The position numbers and the translations under genes are program-made. Of a stretch of DNA of 64,000 bases, positions 46,107-58,034 are shown one piece after another (position 1 is the stretch's first letter; each line of letters starts with the position of its first letter). This stretch comes from Pigmentiphaga sp. NML030171 (lineage in GTDB: Bacteria > Pseudomonadota > Gammaproteobacteria > Burkholderiales > Burkholderiaceae_B), in assembly GCF_002188635.1 (NCBI RefSeq), contig NZ_NINX01000038.1:62001-126000 (forward strand), written 5' to 3'. The notes under the pieces are model-generated. The model did no database searches and had not been told where the DNA came from. It saw nothing but the letters and a program-made list of their open reading frames with translations.

Positions 46107-47186
46107 CTAGGCCCCTTTCGGCGCCTTCACCCTGAGGCGGAAATACATCAGGGCCGCCGTCAGCGCGGCGACCGCCCCGTGCAACCCGACCAGGGCGACG
46201 AAGAAGTCCACCCGGCCGTTGTTCACCCAGGCCTTGGCCAGGTTGACCATGTTCAGGTAGAACAGGGCCACCAGCAGCGCGATCACGATGTCGCCGGAGC
46301 GGCCCAGCCGCGGATTCACCGCGCCCAGCGGAATGGCCAGCAGCGCCAGGTTGATGGCCAGCAGCGGCATGCTGACGCGCCAGAGCAATTCGCCGGCGGC
46401 GCCCTGCCCGCCTTCGCGCAGCAACTGCATGGTCGAGCGCGCCTTGGTGGACAGGTCATCGGCGGAAGGCGGGCCCTTGCTCTCCATCCGCACGCCGTAT
46501 TTCTCGAAACTCATCAGGCGGAACTGCGGCGTGCCGGGTACGAATTCGTAGCGATGGCCGGATTCCAGCACCATGAAGCGGTCGCCGTTGGGCTGGTCCT
46601 CGAGCATGCCCCCGCCCGAGACCAGCACGTTGAGCCGGCCGTTCTCTATCCAGCGCGCGAACACGTTGCTGACCCGGTCCACGGCGTCGTTGGCGGACTC
46701 CACGTAGAACACCCGGTCGATCCCGCTGGACTCCAGGAACTGGCCCGGGGTGACCTTGGAGACGTCGGAACGCTGCTCGTAGCGCTGGCGGTACTCGGCG
46801 ATCTGTTTCTGGGCCCAGGGCGAGGCGGCCAGGGTCAAGGTGGCGATCAATACCGCCGACGGAATGGCGAAGCGCAGGATGGGCCTGAACCAGTCGGCCA
46901 GGCTCAGGCCGCTGGAGAACCAGACCACCATCTCGGATTCGCGGTAATTGCGGGTGACCGTGGTCAGCACGGCGATGAACACCGAGACCGCGATGATGGT
47001 GGGCAGGGCGTTGATGGATGAGAACGCGGCGATGCCCGTGACCACGTCGGCGCCGATGCGGCCGGCCGCCGCCTCGCCCAGCAGGCGCACCAGCAGCACG
47101 CTGATCCATACGACCACGAGCGTGGAGAATACGACGCTGGCATGGCTGGTCAGTTCGTCTTTGACGGAGCGCTGGAACAGGAACAC
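46107..47186 (-). CDS. lptF: LPS export permease LptF
   Basis: A 359-residue LptF/LptG-type permease of the LptB2FG complex that lifts lipopolysaccharide out of the inner membrane. It has three helices near the start (about 10-120), a periplasmic beta-jellyroll domain (about 125-265), and three more helices at the end (about 280-350). N-terminal VKDELTSHASVVFSTLVVVWISVLLVR is typical of LptF. Its partner lptG, often the next gene, is not downstream here; cysB follows instead. Divergent from pepA by 76 bp. Confidence 0.94.
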   Translation of the reverse strand: MFLFQRSVKDELTSHASVVFSTLVVVWISVLLVRLLGEAAAGRIGADVVTGIAAFSSINALPTIIAVSVFIAVLTTVTRNYRESEMVVWFSSGLSLADWFRPILRFAIPSAVLIATLTLAASPWAQKQIAEYRQRYEQRSDVSKVTPGQFLESSGIDRVFYVESANDAVDRVSNVFARWIENGRLNVLVSGGGMLEDQPNGDRFMVLESGHRYEFVPGTPQFRLMSFEKYGVRMESKGPPSADDLSTKARSTMQLLREGGQGAAGELLWRVSMPLLAINLALLAIPLGAVNPRLGRSGDIVIALLVALFYLNMVNLAKAWVNNGRVDFFVALVGLHGAVAALTAALMYFRLRVKAPKGA

Positions 47187-47207
47187 GGTACTGGCCTGTG
47201 CGAGGGG

Positions 47208-47221
47208 CCCGCATCTGCGGG
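47208..47221. promoter_or_regulatory. CCCGCA-TC-TGCGGG dyad next to pepA -10
   Basis: A 6-2-6 dyad directly before GATAAT (about 47221-47226), which is a plausible -10 for pepA. It may be an operator for pepA, or a hairpin in the leader of the divergent lptF. Confidence 0.35.
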
Positions 47222-47262
47222 ATAATTGACAATCTCGCGACTACATACAGGAAGAATCGCGC

Positions 47263-48771
47263 ATGGACTTTAGCACACAGACCTCCGCCCCCGAGAAAAT
47301 CAAGACCGCCGCGCTGGTGGTCGGCGTGCACGCCGACGGCGTGCTGACGCAGGCGGCCGATGCCGTCGATCGGGCGGCCCAGGGCGCGGTGCGCGCCGCC
47401 GTCAAGACCGACTTCAAGGGCAAGGCGGGCGAAACGCTGGTGCTGAGGTCCCTGCCCGGCGTGGCGGCCCAGCGGGTCGTGCTGGCCGGGCTGGGGTCGC
47501 AGGAGGCCTTGTCGCCCAAGGCGCTGGCCGCCGCCCATCGCGCCGCCCTCGCCGCCGTCGCGGCGCTGGGCGTGACCGAGACCGTGTCGGCCCTGGCCGC
47601 CGTCCCCATGCAGTCGGCCGACGTCCGCACCCGCGCGCGGCTGGCTGCCATCGCGGCGGGCGAAGTCACCTACCGCTTCGACGCCACCTTCGGCAAGCGC
47701 GATGCCGTCAGCCGGCCCAAGCTGGCGCGCCTGGTCCTCGCGGTCGAGCGATCCGAGGCCAGGGAGGCCGAGGCCGGCCTGCGCGAAGGCAGCGCCATCG
47801 CCAACGGCATGTCGCTCGCGCGCGACCTGGGCAACCTGCCGGGCAACGTCTGCACCCCCACCTACCTGGGCGAGACCGCCAAGAAGCTGGGCAAGTCGCA
47901 CAAGCTCAAGGTCGAGGTGCTGGACCGCAAGCAGATCGAGGCGCTGAAGATGGGCTCCTTCCTGTCCGTGGCGCGCGGCTCGGACGAACCGCCGAAGTTC
48001 ATCGTGCTGCGCTACGAAGGCGCCAGGCAGAAGCCCGCGGGGCGCGGCAAGGCAGCCGCCGGCGGCCCGGTCGTGCTGGTCGGCAAGGGCATCACGTTCG
48101 ACGCGGGCGGCATCTCGCTCAAGCCGGCCGCCGGCATGGATGAAATGAAGTACGACATGTGCGGCGCCGCCAGCGTGTTCGGCACGCTGCGCGCCGTGGC
48201 CGAGCTGGGCCTGCCGCTGGACGTGATCGGCGTCGTGCCCGCGTGCGAGAACCTGCCCAGCGGCCGGGCCAACAAGCCGGGCGACGTGGTGACCACCATG
48301 TCCGGCCAGACGGTCGAGATCCTGAACACCGACGCCGAGGGCCGGCTGATCCTGTGCGACGCCCTGACCTACGTCGAGCGCTTCAAGCCCTCCACCGTCA
48401 TCGACATCGCCACCCTGACGGGGGCCTGCGTCACGGCGCTGGGCCACGTCAACACCGGCCTCTTCACCCCCGACGACGCCCTGGCCGACACGCTGACCAG
48501 CCTGTCGCGCCAGGCGCTGGACCCGGTATGGCGCCTCCCGCTGGACGACGACTACCAGGAACAGCTCAAGTCCAACTTCGCCGACATGGCCAACATCGGC
48601 GGCCCGCCGGCCGGCGCCGTCACCGCCGCGTGCTTCCTGTCGCGCTACGCCAAGGGCTATCGCTGGGCGCACCTGGACATCGCCGGCACGGCCTGGCGCA
48701 GCGGCAAGGACAAGGGCGCCACCGGCCGCCCCGTCCCGCTGCTGACGCAGTACCTGCTGTCCCTGGTCTGA
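47263..48771 (+). CDS. pepA: Leucyl aminopeptidase PepA
   Basis: A 502-residue M17 metalloaminopeptidase that removes N-terminal residues from peptides. The N-terminal domain (about 1-170) is followed by the catalytic domain with [24 protein letters not shown] and the signature NTDAEGRL (355-362). Divergent from lptF, the same arrangement as in many beta- and gammaproteobacteria, and ahead of holC by 13 bp. Confidence 0.97.
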   Translation: MDFSTQTSAPEKIKTAALVVGVHADGVLTQAADAVDRAAQGAVRAAVKTDFKGKAGETLVLRSLPGVAAQRVVLAGLGSQEALSPKALAAAHRAALAAVAALGVTETVSALAAVPMQSADVRTRARLAAIAAGEVTYRFDATFGKRDAVSRPKLARLVLAVERSEAREAEAGLREGSAIANGMSLARDLGNLPGNVCTPTYLGETAKKLGKSHKLKVEVLDRKQIEALKMGSFLSVARGSDEPPKFIVLRYEGARQKPAGRGKAAAGGPVVLVGKGITFDAGGISLKPAAGMDEMKYDMCGAASVFGTLRAVAELGLPLDVIGVVPACENLPSGRANKPGDVVTTMSGQTVEILNTDAEGRLILCDALTYVERFKPSTVIDIATLTGACVTALGHVNTGLFTPDDALADTLTSLSRQALDPVWRLPLDDDYQEQLKSNFADMANIGGPPAGAVTAACFLSRYAKGYRWAHLDIAGTAWRSGKDKGATGRPVPLLTQYLLSLV

Positions 48772-48784
48772 CGCCGTCCCGCCC

Positions 48785-49216
48785 ATGACCGAAATCGACT
48801 TCGCCTTCAGCGCCCCCGACCGGCTGCGCACCGCCTGCCAGATCGCCACCCGCCGCCACCAGGCGGGGCACCGGCTGGTGGTGTACTGCCGCGACACGGG
48901 GCGCCTGAACGCCTTCGATCAGATGCTCTGGGCACTGGACGACATTTCCTTCATCCCCCACGTCCGCGTCAACGATCCGCTGGCGGCCGACACGCCCATC
49001 GTGCTGACCGCCTCGGACGCGCCCACGCCCCACCACGACTGGCTGTTGAACCTGGACGACACCTGGCCGCCCATCTACACCCGCTTCCAGCGCGTCATCG
49101 AGATCGTCACCAACGATCCCGCCGACCGCGAAGCGGCACGGGCACGCTGGCGCTTCTACCAGGAGTGCGGCCACAACATCGTGCGGCACGACGTGTCGCG
49201 CCACCAGTTGCCCTGA
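48785..49216 (+). CDS. holC: DNA polymerase III chi subunit
   Basis: A 143-residue HolC protein. It contacts single-stranded-DNA-binding protein and the psi subunit in the clamp loader. The family pattern is visible: IDFAFSAPDRLRTACQIATRRHQAGHRLVVYCRDTGRLNAFDQMLWALDDISFIPH and IVLTASD...LLNLDDTWPP. It sits between pepA and valS, as in most proteobacteria. Confidence 0.95.
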   Translation: MTEIDFAFSAPDRLRTACQIATRRHQAGHRLVVYCRDTGRLNAFDQMLWALDDISFIPHVRVNDPLAADTPIVLTASDAPTPHHDWLLNLDDTWPPIYTRFQRVIEIVTNDPADREAARARWRFYQECGHNIVRHDVSRHQLP

Positions 49217-49222
49217 GCCGAT

Positions 49223-49627
49223 ATGCAAGCCCCTTCTTTCCCTCCGCGCGACGACGCCGGCATCCCGCTCCTGACCGAAGTCCTGGACCTGCCGCAGCCG
49301 GCCAGGAAGGCGGAGCCGGCCCCTTTGCCGCCCGCTCCATCCTGGCCCGTGGCCGCGCCTGCCGCCGCCCCCGCCGCCCCGCCCGGTCCGGATGACGAAG
49401 ACGGCATCGAGGCGCTGCGCGCCGCCATCCTGCAGGACCTGCTCGACCGGGTGGAACCCCTGCTGAAGACCCGCATGCGGGCCTCGCTGGAAGTGGCGGC
49501 CGCCCGCGCACTGGAAGACATCGCCTACAACCTGCGGGAAGAACTCGGCCGGCTGGTGGACGAGGCCGTCCAGAAAGAACTGATCCGGCGCGCCGCCGTC
49601 GAGAGCAAGCCCCTTTCCCCGCGCTGA
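49223..49627 (+). CDS. Small conserved protein between holC and valS
   Basis: A 134-residue soluble protein. The first half is rich in Ala/Pro (about 25-58) and likely unstructured; the second half is a charged helix (ALRAAILQDLLDRVEPLLKTRMRASLEVAAARALEDIAYNLREELGRLVDEAVQKEL). It resembles the DUF2486-type proteins of betaproteobacteria. Starts 6 bp after holC. Function unknown. Confidence 0.8.
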   Translation: MQAPSFPPRDDAGIPLLTEVLDLPQPARKAEPAPLPPAPSWPVAAPAAAPAAPPGPDDEDGIEALRAAILQDLLDRVEPLLKTRMRASLEVAAARALEDIAYNLREELGRLVDEAVQKELIRRAAVESKPLSPR

Positions 49628-49735
49628 AGAGACGCCGGCCGCCTGCCGTCAGCCTCTGAAGAATCCACTAAAATCCTCGGTTTGGCGCCTGCGGCGCACC
49701 GCCGCGCGCCCGACCGACGTATTTCCGGAACACCG

Positions 49736-52585
49736 ATGACCTCAGCCTCTCCCCAACCTCAAACCGAGACCGACGAACTGCCCAAGAGCTTCGAGCCGGC
49801 CGCCATCGAGGCGCGCTGGTATCCGCTGTGGGAACAACGGGGGGACTTCAAGGCCGGGGTACACGTCCAGGGCCCCGACAACGGCCGGGCCTTCACCATC
49901 CAGCTGCCGCCGCCCAACGTGACGGGCACGCTGCACATGGGCCACGCCTTCAACCAGACCATCATGGATGGCCTGACGCGCTACCACCGCATGCGCGGGT
50001 TCGACACGCTGTGGATCCCGGGCACCGACCACGCCGGCATCGCCACGCAGATCGTGGTCGAGCGCCAGCTCGACGCGCAGAAGGTCAGCCGCCACGACCT
50101 GGGCCGCGACAAGTTCGTCGAGAAGGTCTGGGAATGGAAACAGCACTCCGGCGGCACCATCACCGGCCAGATGCGCCGGCTGGGCACCTCGCCCGACTGG
50201 ACGCGCGAATACTTCACCATGAACGAGGACATGTCGCGCGGCGTGGCCGAGGTCTTCACGCGGCTGTACGAGCAAGGCCTGATCTATCGCGGCAAGCGCC
50301 TGGTCAACTGGGACCCCAAGCTGCTGACCGCCGTCAGCGACCTGGAAGTGGTCAGCGAGGAAGAAGACGGCCACCTGTGGCACATCCGCTACCCGGTCGA
50401 CGGCAGCGATGCCGCCATCGTCGTGGCCACGACCCGTCCCGAGACCATGCTGGGCGACGTCGCCGTCATGGTCCATCCCGAGGATGAACGCTACCAGGCC
50501 CTGATCGGCAAGCAGGTCCGCCTGCCGCTGACCGGCCGCCTGATTCCCGTCATCGCCGACGACTACGTCGACCGTGAATTCGGCACCGGCGCGGTCAAGG
50601 TCACGCCCGCGCACGACTTCAACGACTATGCCGTGGGCCAGCGCCACGGCCTGCCCATGATCTCCATCCTGACGCTGGACGGCCGCATCAACGACGAGGC
50701 GCCCGAGGTCTACCGGGGGCTGGACCGTTTCGAGGCCCGTACCCGCATCGTGGCCGACCTCGAGGCCCAGGGCCTGCTGGCCGAGGTCAAGAAGCACAAG
50801 CTGATGGTGCCGCGCGGCGACCGCACCAACGCCATCATCGAGCCCATGCTGACCGACCAGTGGTTCGTCGCCATGAGCAAGCCGGCGCCCGAGGGCACCC
50901 ACCATCCCGGCAAGTCGATCACCGACGTCGCGCTGGAAGTGGTGGCCGACGGCCGCGTCAGGTTCTACCCCGAGAACTGGACCACCACCTACAACCAGTG
51001 GCTCAACAATATCCAGGACTGGTGCATCTCGCGCCAACTGTGGTGGGGCCACCAGATTCCCGCCTGGTACGCCGACGACGGCCGCATCTTCGTGGCCCGC
51101 AACGAGCAGGAAGCGCGCGACAAGGCCGCGGCCGCCGGCTACGCCGGCGCGCTCACCCGCGACCCTGACGTGCTGGACACCTGGTTCTCGTCGGCGCTGG
51201 TGCCGTTCACCACGCTGGGCTGGCCCGAACAGACGCCCGACCTGGCGCGCTACCTGCCCTCGTCGGTGCTGGTCACCGGCTTCGACATTATCTTCTTCTG
51301 GGTCGCCCGGATGGTCATGATGACCACGCACTTCACCGGCCAGGTCCCGTTCAGGCACGTCTACATGCACGGCCTGATCCGCGACGCCGAAGGCCAGAAG
51401 ATGAGCAAGTCCAAGGGCAACACCCTGGACCCGGTCGACCTGATCGACGGCATCGACCTCGACGGCCTCCTGGCCAAGCGCACCACCGGCCTGATGAACC
51501 CCAGGCAGGCCGAGAGCATCGCCAAGAAGACCCGCAAGGAATTCCCCGAGGGCATTCCGGCCTTCGGCGCCGACGCGCTGCGCTTCACCATGGCCGCCTA
51601 CGCCACGCTGGGCCGCAACATAAACTTCGACCTGAAGCGCTGCGAGGGCTACCGCAACTTCTGCAACAAGCTGTGGAACGCCACCCGCTTCGTGCTGATG
51701 AACGTCGAAGGCAAGGACTGCGGCGTGGAAGCCGGCGCGGCGGTGGAATTGTCGGTGTTCGACAAGTGGATCATCAGCCAGTTGCAGCGCACCGAGGCCG
51801 AGGTCGCCAAGGGCTTCGACGACTATCGCTTCGACAACATCTCCACCGCGCTGTACCGCTTCGTCTGGGACGAATACTGCGACTGGTACCTGGAGCTGGC
51901 CAAGGTCCAGCTGCAGACCGGCAACGAAGCCCAGCAGCGCGGCACGCGCCAGACGCTGATCCGTGTGCTGGAAACCGTGCTGCGGCTGGCGCATCCCATC
52001 ATCCCGTTCATCACGGAAGAACTCTGGCAGAAGGTCTCGGTGGTGGCCGGCAAGCGCCGCGCCGGCGAATCCACCAGCGTGGGCGTGCAGCCCTACCCCG
52101 CCGCCCAGGCCGAGAAGATCGACGAGGCCGCCGAAGCCGCGATGGCCGAGCTCAAGGCCCAGGTCGACGCCGTGCGCGCGCTGCGCGGCGAAATGAACGT
52201 GCCGCCCTCGCAGAAGGCGCCGCTGAACGCCACCGGCAACCGCGCCGCCCTGGAACGCAATGCCCCCTACCTGGCGGCCCTGGCCCGGCTGACCGAGGTC
52301 AAGGTGGTCGACCGGTTGCCCGACGTCGTCGGCGCCCCCGTGCAGGTGGTCGGCGACGCACACCTGATGCTGCACATCGAGGTCGACGTGGCCGCCGAGA
52401 AGATCCGCCTGGACAAGGAGATCGCCCGCCTGGAAGGCGAGATCGCCAAAGCCAACGGCAAGCTGGGCAACGCCAGCTTCGTCGACCGCGCCCCGGCCGC
52501 CGTGGTGGAGCAGGAACGCGCCCGGCTGGCCCAGTTCAGCGATACGCTGGACAAGGTGCGGGAGCAGCGGGCGAAACTGGGCTGA
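49736..52585 (+). CDS. valS: Valine-tRNA ligase
   Basis: A 949-residue class Ia aminoacyl-tRNA synthetase. The HIGH-like motif lies in [11 protein letters not shown] (about 64-67), the KMSKS motif at 555-559 and an editing CP1 domain between; the anticodon-binding domain (about 660-870) and the C-terminal coiled coil complete it. The ATG at 49736 ([21 protein letters not shown]) was taken; the frame is open to 49682 without similarity. An intrinsic terminator follows. Confidence 0.98.
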   Translation: MTSASPQPQTETDELPKSFEPAAIEARWYPLWEQRGDFKAGVHVQGPDNGRAFTIQLPPPNVTGTLHMGHAFNQTIMDGLTRYHRMRGFDTLWIPGTDHAGIATQIVVERQLDAQKVSRHDLGRDKFVEKVWEWKQHSGGTITGQMRRLGTSPDWTREYFTMNEDMSRGVAEVFTRLYEQGLIYRGKRLVNWDPKLLTAVSDLEVVSEEEDGHLWHIRYPVDGSDAAIVVATTRPETMLGDVAVMVHPEDERYQALIGKQVRLPLTGRLIPVIADDYVDREFGTGAVKVTPAHDFNDYAVGQRHGLPMISILTLDGRINDEAPEVYRGLDRFEARTRIVADLEAQGLLAEVKKHKLMVPRGDRTNAIIEPMLTDQWFVAMSKPAPEGTHHPGKSITDVALEVVADGRVRFYPENWTTTYNQWLNNIQDWCISRQLWWGHQIPAWYADDGRIFVARNEQEARDKAAAAGYAGALTRDPDVLDTWFSSALVPFTTLGWPEQTPDLARYLPSSVLVTGFDIIFFWVARMVMMTTHFTGQVPFRHVYMHGLIRDAEGQKMSKSKGNTLDPVDLIDGIDLDGLLAKRTTGLMNPRQAESIAKKTRKEFPEGIPAFGADALRFTMAAYATLGRNINFDLKRCEGYRNFCNKLWNATRFVLMNVEGKDCGVEAGAAVELSVFDKWIISQLQRTEAEVAKGFDDYRFDNISTALYRFVWDEYCDWYLELAKVQLQTGNEAQQRGTRQTLIRVLETVLRLAHPIIPFITEELWQKVSVVAGKRRAGESTSVGVQPYPAAQAEKIDEAAEAAMAELKAQVDAVRALRGEMNVPPSQKAPLNATGNRAALERNAPYLAALARLTEVKVVDRLPDVVGAPVQVVGDAHLMLHIEVDVAAEKIRLDKEIARLEGEIAKANGKLGNASFVDRAPAAVVEQERARLAQFSDTLDKVREQRAKLG

Positions 52586-52607
52586 CAGCGGATTTTCGAC
52601 CGGCGAG

Positions 52608-52634
52608 AACGGCCCCTTCCGGGGCCGTTTCCTT
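52608..52634 (+). terminator. Intrinsic terminator after valS
   Basis: AACGGCCCC (52608-52616) pairs with GGGGCCGTT (52621-52629) around TTCC, followed by TCCTT, 23 bp after the valS stop. Confidence 0.9.
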
Positions 52635-52717
52635 ATCCGCAACGCCCTCCCCCTGAACCGAAGGATGACAAAAAGATCACCCCGACGGTTGAAATATCGC
52701 TGCATGCTTGACAAACT

Positions 52718-52735
52718 GTCTCCACGAGGAGACAC
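52718..52735. promoter_or_regulatory. Inverted repeat overlapping the toxin ribosome-binding site
   Basis: TGTCTCC (52718-52724) and GGAGACA (52729-52735) form a perfect 7-4-7 dyad. GGAG in the right arm is the toxin Shine-Dalgarno, 9 bp before the ATG, so the element may be an operator for the antitoxin and/or an RNA hairpin that hides the ribosome site. A TTGACA lies at 52708-52713. Confidence 0.6.
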
Positions 52736-52740
52736 TTGGC

Positions 52741-53049
52741 ATGCTGATCATCAAGAGAACGAACCAGTTCGCGGAATGGCTGCATCGGCTGAAAAGCCCA
52801 AGCGACCGTGGCGCCATCCTGATGCGGCTTCTGCGCGTCCAGCACGGGCTCTTTGGCGACATGCGTTCCATCGGCGAAGGCATCCACGAACTTCGCCTGC
52901 ATATCGGCCCAGGCTACCGGCTCTACATCGCACGGGAGGGTGCCGACATCTACGTCCTGCTCTGTGCGGGCATCAAGGACACGCAGAAACACGATATCGA
53001 ACTCGCCAGGACCATCTGGCGGGACTTGAAGCGGGAGCGACACGCATGA
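52741..53049 (+). CDS. RelE/HigB-like type II toxin (Gp49-like)
   Basis: A 102-residue protein: KRTNQFAEWLHRLKSPSDRGAILMRLLRVQHGLFGDMRSIGEGIHELRLHIGPGYRLYIAREGADIYVLLCAGIKDTQKHDIELARTIW. This is the pattern of the phage-derived Gp49-like/HigB family, an mRNA interferase fold with conserved GPGYRLY and LLCAG...K. ATG at 52741 with GAGGAG ahead. Its stop overlaps the antitoxin ATG (ATGA), the usual toxin-first order of such pairs. Confidence 0.9.
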   Translation: MLIIKRTNQFAEWLHRLKSPSDRGAILMRLLRVQHGLFGDMRSIGEGIHELRLHIGPGYRLYIAREGADIYVLLCAGIKDTQKHDIELARTIWRDLKRERHA

Positions 53050-53348
53050 TAGCGCCGACAAAAACAACCACCGCCGAATTCGATGCGGCTGAATTCCTGC
53101 GAGACGAAGCTAGCATCGCCTGCTTTCTCGCGGAAGCGGCCGGCGACGCAAACCCCGACGTCTTTCTTGCCGCGCTGGCAGCCGTGGCGCGTGCGCGCGG
53201 CATGAGCGACATTGCGCGCAAAGCCGGACTGGGCAGGCAAAGCCTGTACAAAGCCCTGGCTCCAGGGGCCAATCCGCACTATCTGACCCTGCGCAAGGTC
53301 ATGGACTCGCTCGGTGTCGTCTTCACCATTGCAGCCAAAGCCCCGTGA
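53046..53348 (+). CDS. HigA-like antitoxin (helix-turn-helix)
   Basis: A 100-residue protein of the addiction-module antitoxin type: EFLRDEASIACFLAEAAGDANPDVFLAALAAVARARGMSDIARKAGLGRQSLYKALAPGANPHYLTLRKVMDSLGV, with the helix-turn-helix at about 50-75. It overlaps the toxin by 4 bp. It should neutralise the toxin and repress the promoter at the dyad 52718-52735. Convergent with the GDSL gene by 17 bp. Confidence 0.9.
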   Translation: MIAPTKTTTAEFDAAEFLRDEASIACFLAEAAGDANPDVFLAALAAVARARGMSDIARKAGLGRQSLYKALAPGANPHYLTLRKVMDSLGVVFTIAAKAP

Positions 53349-53365
53349 CGCTCGCCCTGCCCGGC

Positions 53366-54499
53366 TCAACGAGCCGTCGTATCCCTGGCCACCCGGACCG
53401 GCTTGACCACCGCGCCAAAGCGATCGTGGATGAAGGCCGCCACCTTCTCCCCCCATAGCCGGTGCCCGGCCGTGGTCGGATGCATGGAATCCGCGAACAA
53501 ATAGTGCTGGTCCGCGTCCGGCTCCACCAGCGTGGCGGGGGTGCACAGCAGTGCATCCACCTCGCCCTGCGACGCATCGTAATTGGTGCAGGCGGGCTTG
53601 TCGGTCACGGTCAGGCCCACCGCGGCGGGGTCGTCGACGGCATCGTCGATCAGGCCGGCCAGGTCGAACACCTGCACGCCCGTTCCCGACAGCCCGCCGG
53701 CCACGAGTTCGTTGTAGCCCTCGGACACGTCGGTGGCCAGGTCTTCCAGCTCGGTATTGCGGATGAACGGCAGCATGCCCAGGTCGGGAAGGTTGACGTA
53801 TACGATCCGCTTGGCGCCGGCCGCGGACAGACGCTTGAGCTGGGCCACCATGGCGGCCGCCTTGGCCCGGACCAGCGCCTCCATCCGGTCGTCGGCATCG
53901 GACGCGGGTTCGGGCTCGGTGTCTCCCAGGGTCTGGAAGGCATCGAGGAAATCGTTGCCGCCGCCCTGCACCAGCACCAGTTCCGTCCCGTCGAAGCCTT
54001 TGTGCGTGGCCAGGTAGCGGTCGATCTGGGCCTTGATGGAAACGGCGGTCTCGCCCTGGAGTCCGCCATCGGCCGGGATGCCATCCGGAGCCGGCGCCGT
54101 CGCGGCGTCGGTCTCGATATGGGCACCGCCCTGCGCATAGCCATTGCCGCCCAGGTCCACGATGCGGCCGCCTTGCCCGCGCGGACCGAAATCGACCTGC
54201 TGGTTCGGCTTGATCGGCAGGCCCAGCGCGTCGGCCACCACTTCCACCCAGACCTCCCCAGGCTTGGTCGTGAAACGCTGCCCTGCCGCGCTGCGCGTGG
54301 CCGGGTCGGGATAGGTTGCGCCGGGATTGTAGGTGCCGACGTCGCTCAGGCTGTCGCCAAAGGACACGATGGCGCTGATCGGCCCGGTCACGATCGGGCG
54401 CACGGCGCGGTCGCGGAAGGCCATTGCCGCCAAGCCGCCCACGACGAGCAGCGCCAGGACCAGAAGCCAACGCAATGACGGTAGCCGCATGGGGGTCAC
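53366..54499 (-). CDS. SGNH/GDSL-type esterase, exported
   Basis: A 377-residue hydrolase with an N-terminal hydrophobic segment (about 10-28) that acts as a signal peptide or anchor. GDSLSD holds the nucleophile Ser50; GGNGYAQGG and QGGGNDFLD supply the oxyanion Gly and Asn; DSMHPTTAG near 340 holds the Asp and His. The composition fits an autotransporter-less GDSL lipase/esterase. The substrate is unknown. It follows tusA on the same strand after 99 bp. Confidence 0.92.
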   Translation of the reverse strand: MTPMRLPSLRWLLVLALLVVGGLAAMAFRDRAVRPIVTGPISAIVSFGDSLSDVGTYNPGATYPDPATRSAAGQRFTTKPGEVWVEVVADALGLPIKPNQQVDFGPRGQGGRIVDLGGNGYAQGGAHIETDAATAPAPDGIPADGGLQGETAVSIKAQIDRYLATHKGFDGTELVLVQGGGNDFLDAFQTLGDTEPEPASDADDRMEALVRAKAAAMVAQLKRLSAAGAKRIVYVNLPDLGMLPFIRNTELEDLATDVSEGYNELVAGGLSGTGVQVFDLAGLIDDAVDDPAAVGLTVTDKPACTNYDASQGEVDALLCTPATLVEPDADQHYLFADSMHPTTAGHRLWGEKVAAFIHDRFGAVVKPVRVARDTTAR

Positions 54500-54598
54500 C
54501 TTGGGGAGAACGGTCGCGCCGGCGAACGCCAGCTGCGGTATGACACGCCGCCCGACGGCAGGTTCAGCGCCGCGGGCGGAGAAAGTACCTGTAGCCCG

Positions 54599-54841
54599 TC
54601 AGCGGCGTTTCATGTAATGCACGAACACTTCGCCATCGTCGGTCTGCGCCAGCAGCTCGTTGCCGGTCTGCTTGGAAAAAGCCTGGAAGTCACGCACCGA
54701 CCCCTTGTCGGTGGCCACCACCTTCAATACCTGCCCGCTCTCGAGCGTGGCCAGCGCCTTCTTCGCACGCAGGATGGGCAAGGGGCACTTGAGCCCCTTG
54801 GCATCCACCTCCAGATCGAACGCCACCGGTTCGGTACTCAT
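54599..54841 (-). CDS. tusA: Sulfurtransferase TusA
   Basis: An 80-residue persulfide carrier with the CPxP motif (KCPLPILRAKKAL, Cys19), which supplies sulfur for tRNA 2-thiouridine and related routes. The ATG at 54841 has GGAGAAGG at good spacing; a GTG at 54868 overlapping the alaS stop is a weaker alternative. Tightly downstream of alaS, so the two are probably co-transcribed. Confidence 0.95.
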   Translation of the reverse strand: MSTEPVAFDLEVDAKGLKCPLPILRAKKALATLESGQVLKVVATDKGSVRDFQAFSKQTGNELLAQTDDGEVFVHYMKRR

Positions 54842-54864
54842 TGCGCCTTCTCCCGCCGCACCGC

Positions 54865-57480
<2,616 letters not shown>

Positions 57481-57644
57481 CGCTGCACGCAGGTAGGGGG
57501 ATGAATCGCCAACTGCACCCGTTTGCATCCCCGGATAGATATCGAATCGTCAATTATAGAGGGACGGCGGCCCCGGGGTGCGCGCCCGGGCCGGAACGGG
57601 GAAAACGGGGGCGGATCGCCGGACCGGCGAGCGCCGGAGCCGGG

Positions 57645-57836
57645 CTACCGGCCTGCCATCGCCTTCTTGATCTTCTGATCGGTCTTGTACTGGCTGAGCG
57701 CGTAGACCGACCAGATCGCGGCCGGGATCCAGCCGATCAGCGTCAATTGCAGGATCAGGCAGAAGATGCCGGCGAAGGGGCGGCCGATGGTGAAGAACTG
57801 GAGCCAGGGAAGGAGCAGCGCGAGAAGCAGACGCAT
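57645..57836 (-). CDS. YqaE/Pmp3 family membrane peptide
   Basis: 63 residues from ATG 57836. Two hydrophobic segments (about 3-22 and 27-50) around GRPFAGIFCLILQLTLIGWIPAAIWSVYALSQY match the Pmp3/YqaE proteolipid family. Such peptides associate with membrane stress and ion balance. An upstream in-frame ATG at 57866 would add ten residues. Stands alone upstream of alaS. Confidence 0.9.
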   Translation of the reverse strand: MRLLLALLLPWLQFFTIGRPFAGIFCLILQLTLIGWIPAAIWSVYALSQYKTDQKIKKAMAGR

Positions 57837-58034
57837 GGGACGGAATGGAAACGGTGATGCGGACATTCTACCGGTAAGGCAGGACGCCAGCCGGGCGACC
57901 CCTCGGCAACCACGTACGTGGAGCCCCGTATCTTGTGTCGGGCCAAGGACCCGTTAGACCGGATATCCCCCGGCTAGGGGCTCATTCGCCGCCAGCGGGA
58001 TCGCTCCCAAGACGGCATCGCACCAAGGCTAGTC

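Noticed and set aside
49628-49735. T-box or leader regulation before valS
   Set aside because: The gap is only 108 bp, has no T-box or specifier structure, and T-boxes are not expected in this group.
49742-52735. 997-codon minus-strand open frame opposite valS
   Set aside because: Shadow of valS with the same composition bias; no ribosome site or recognisable domain.
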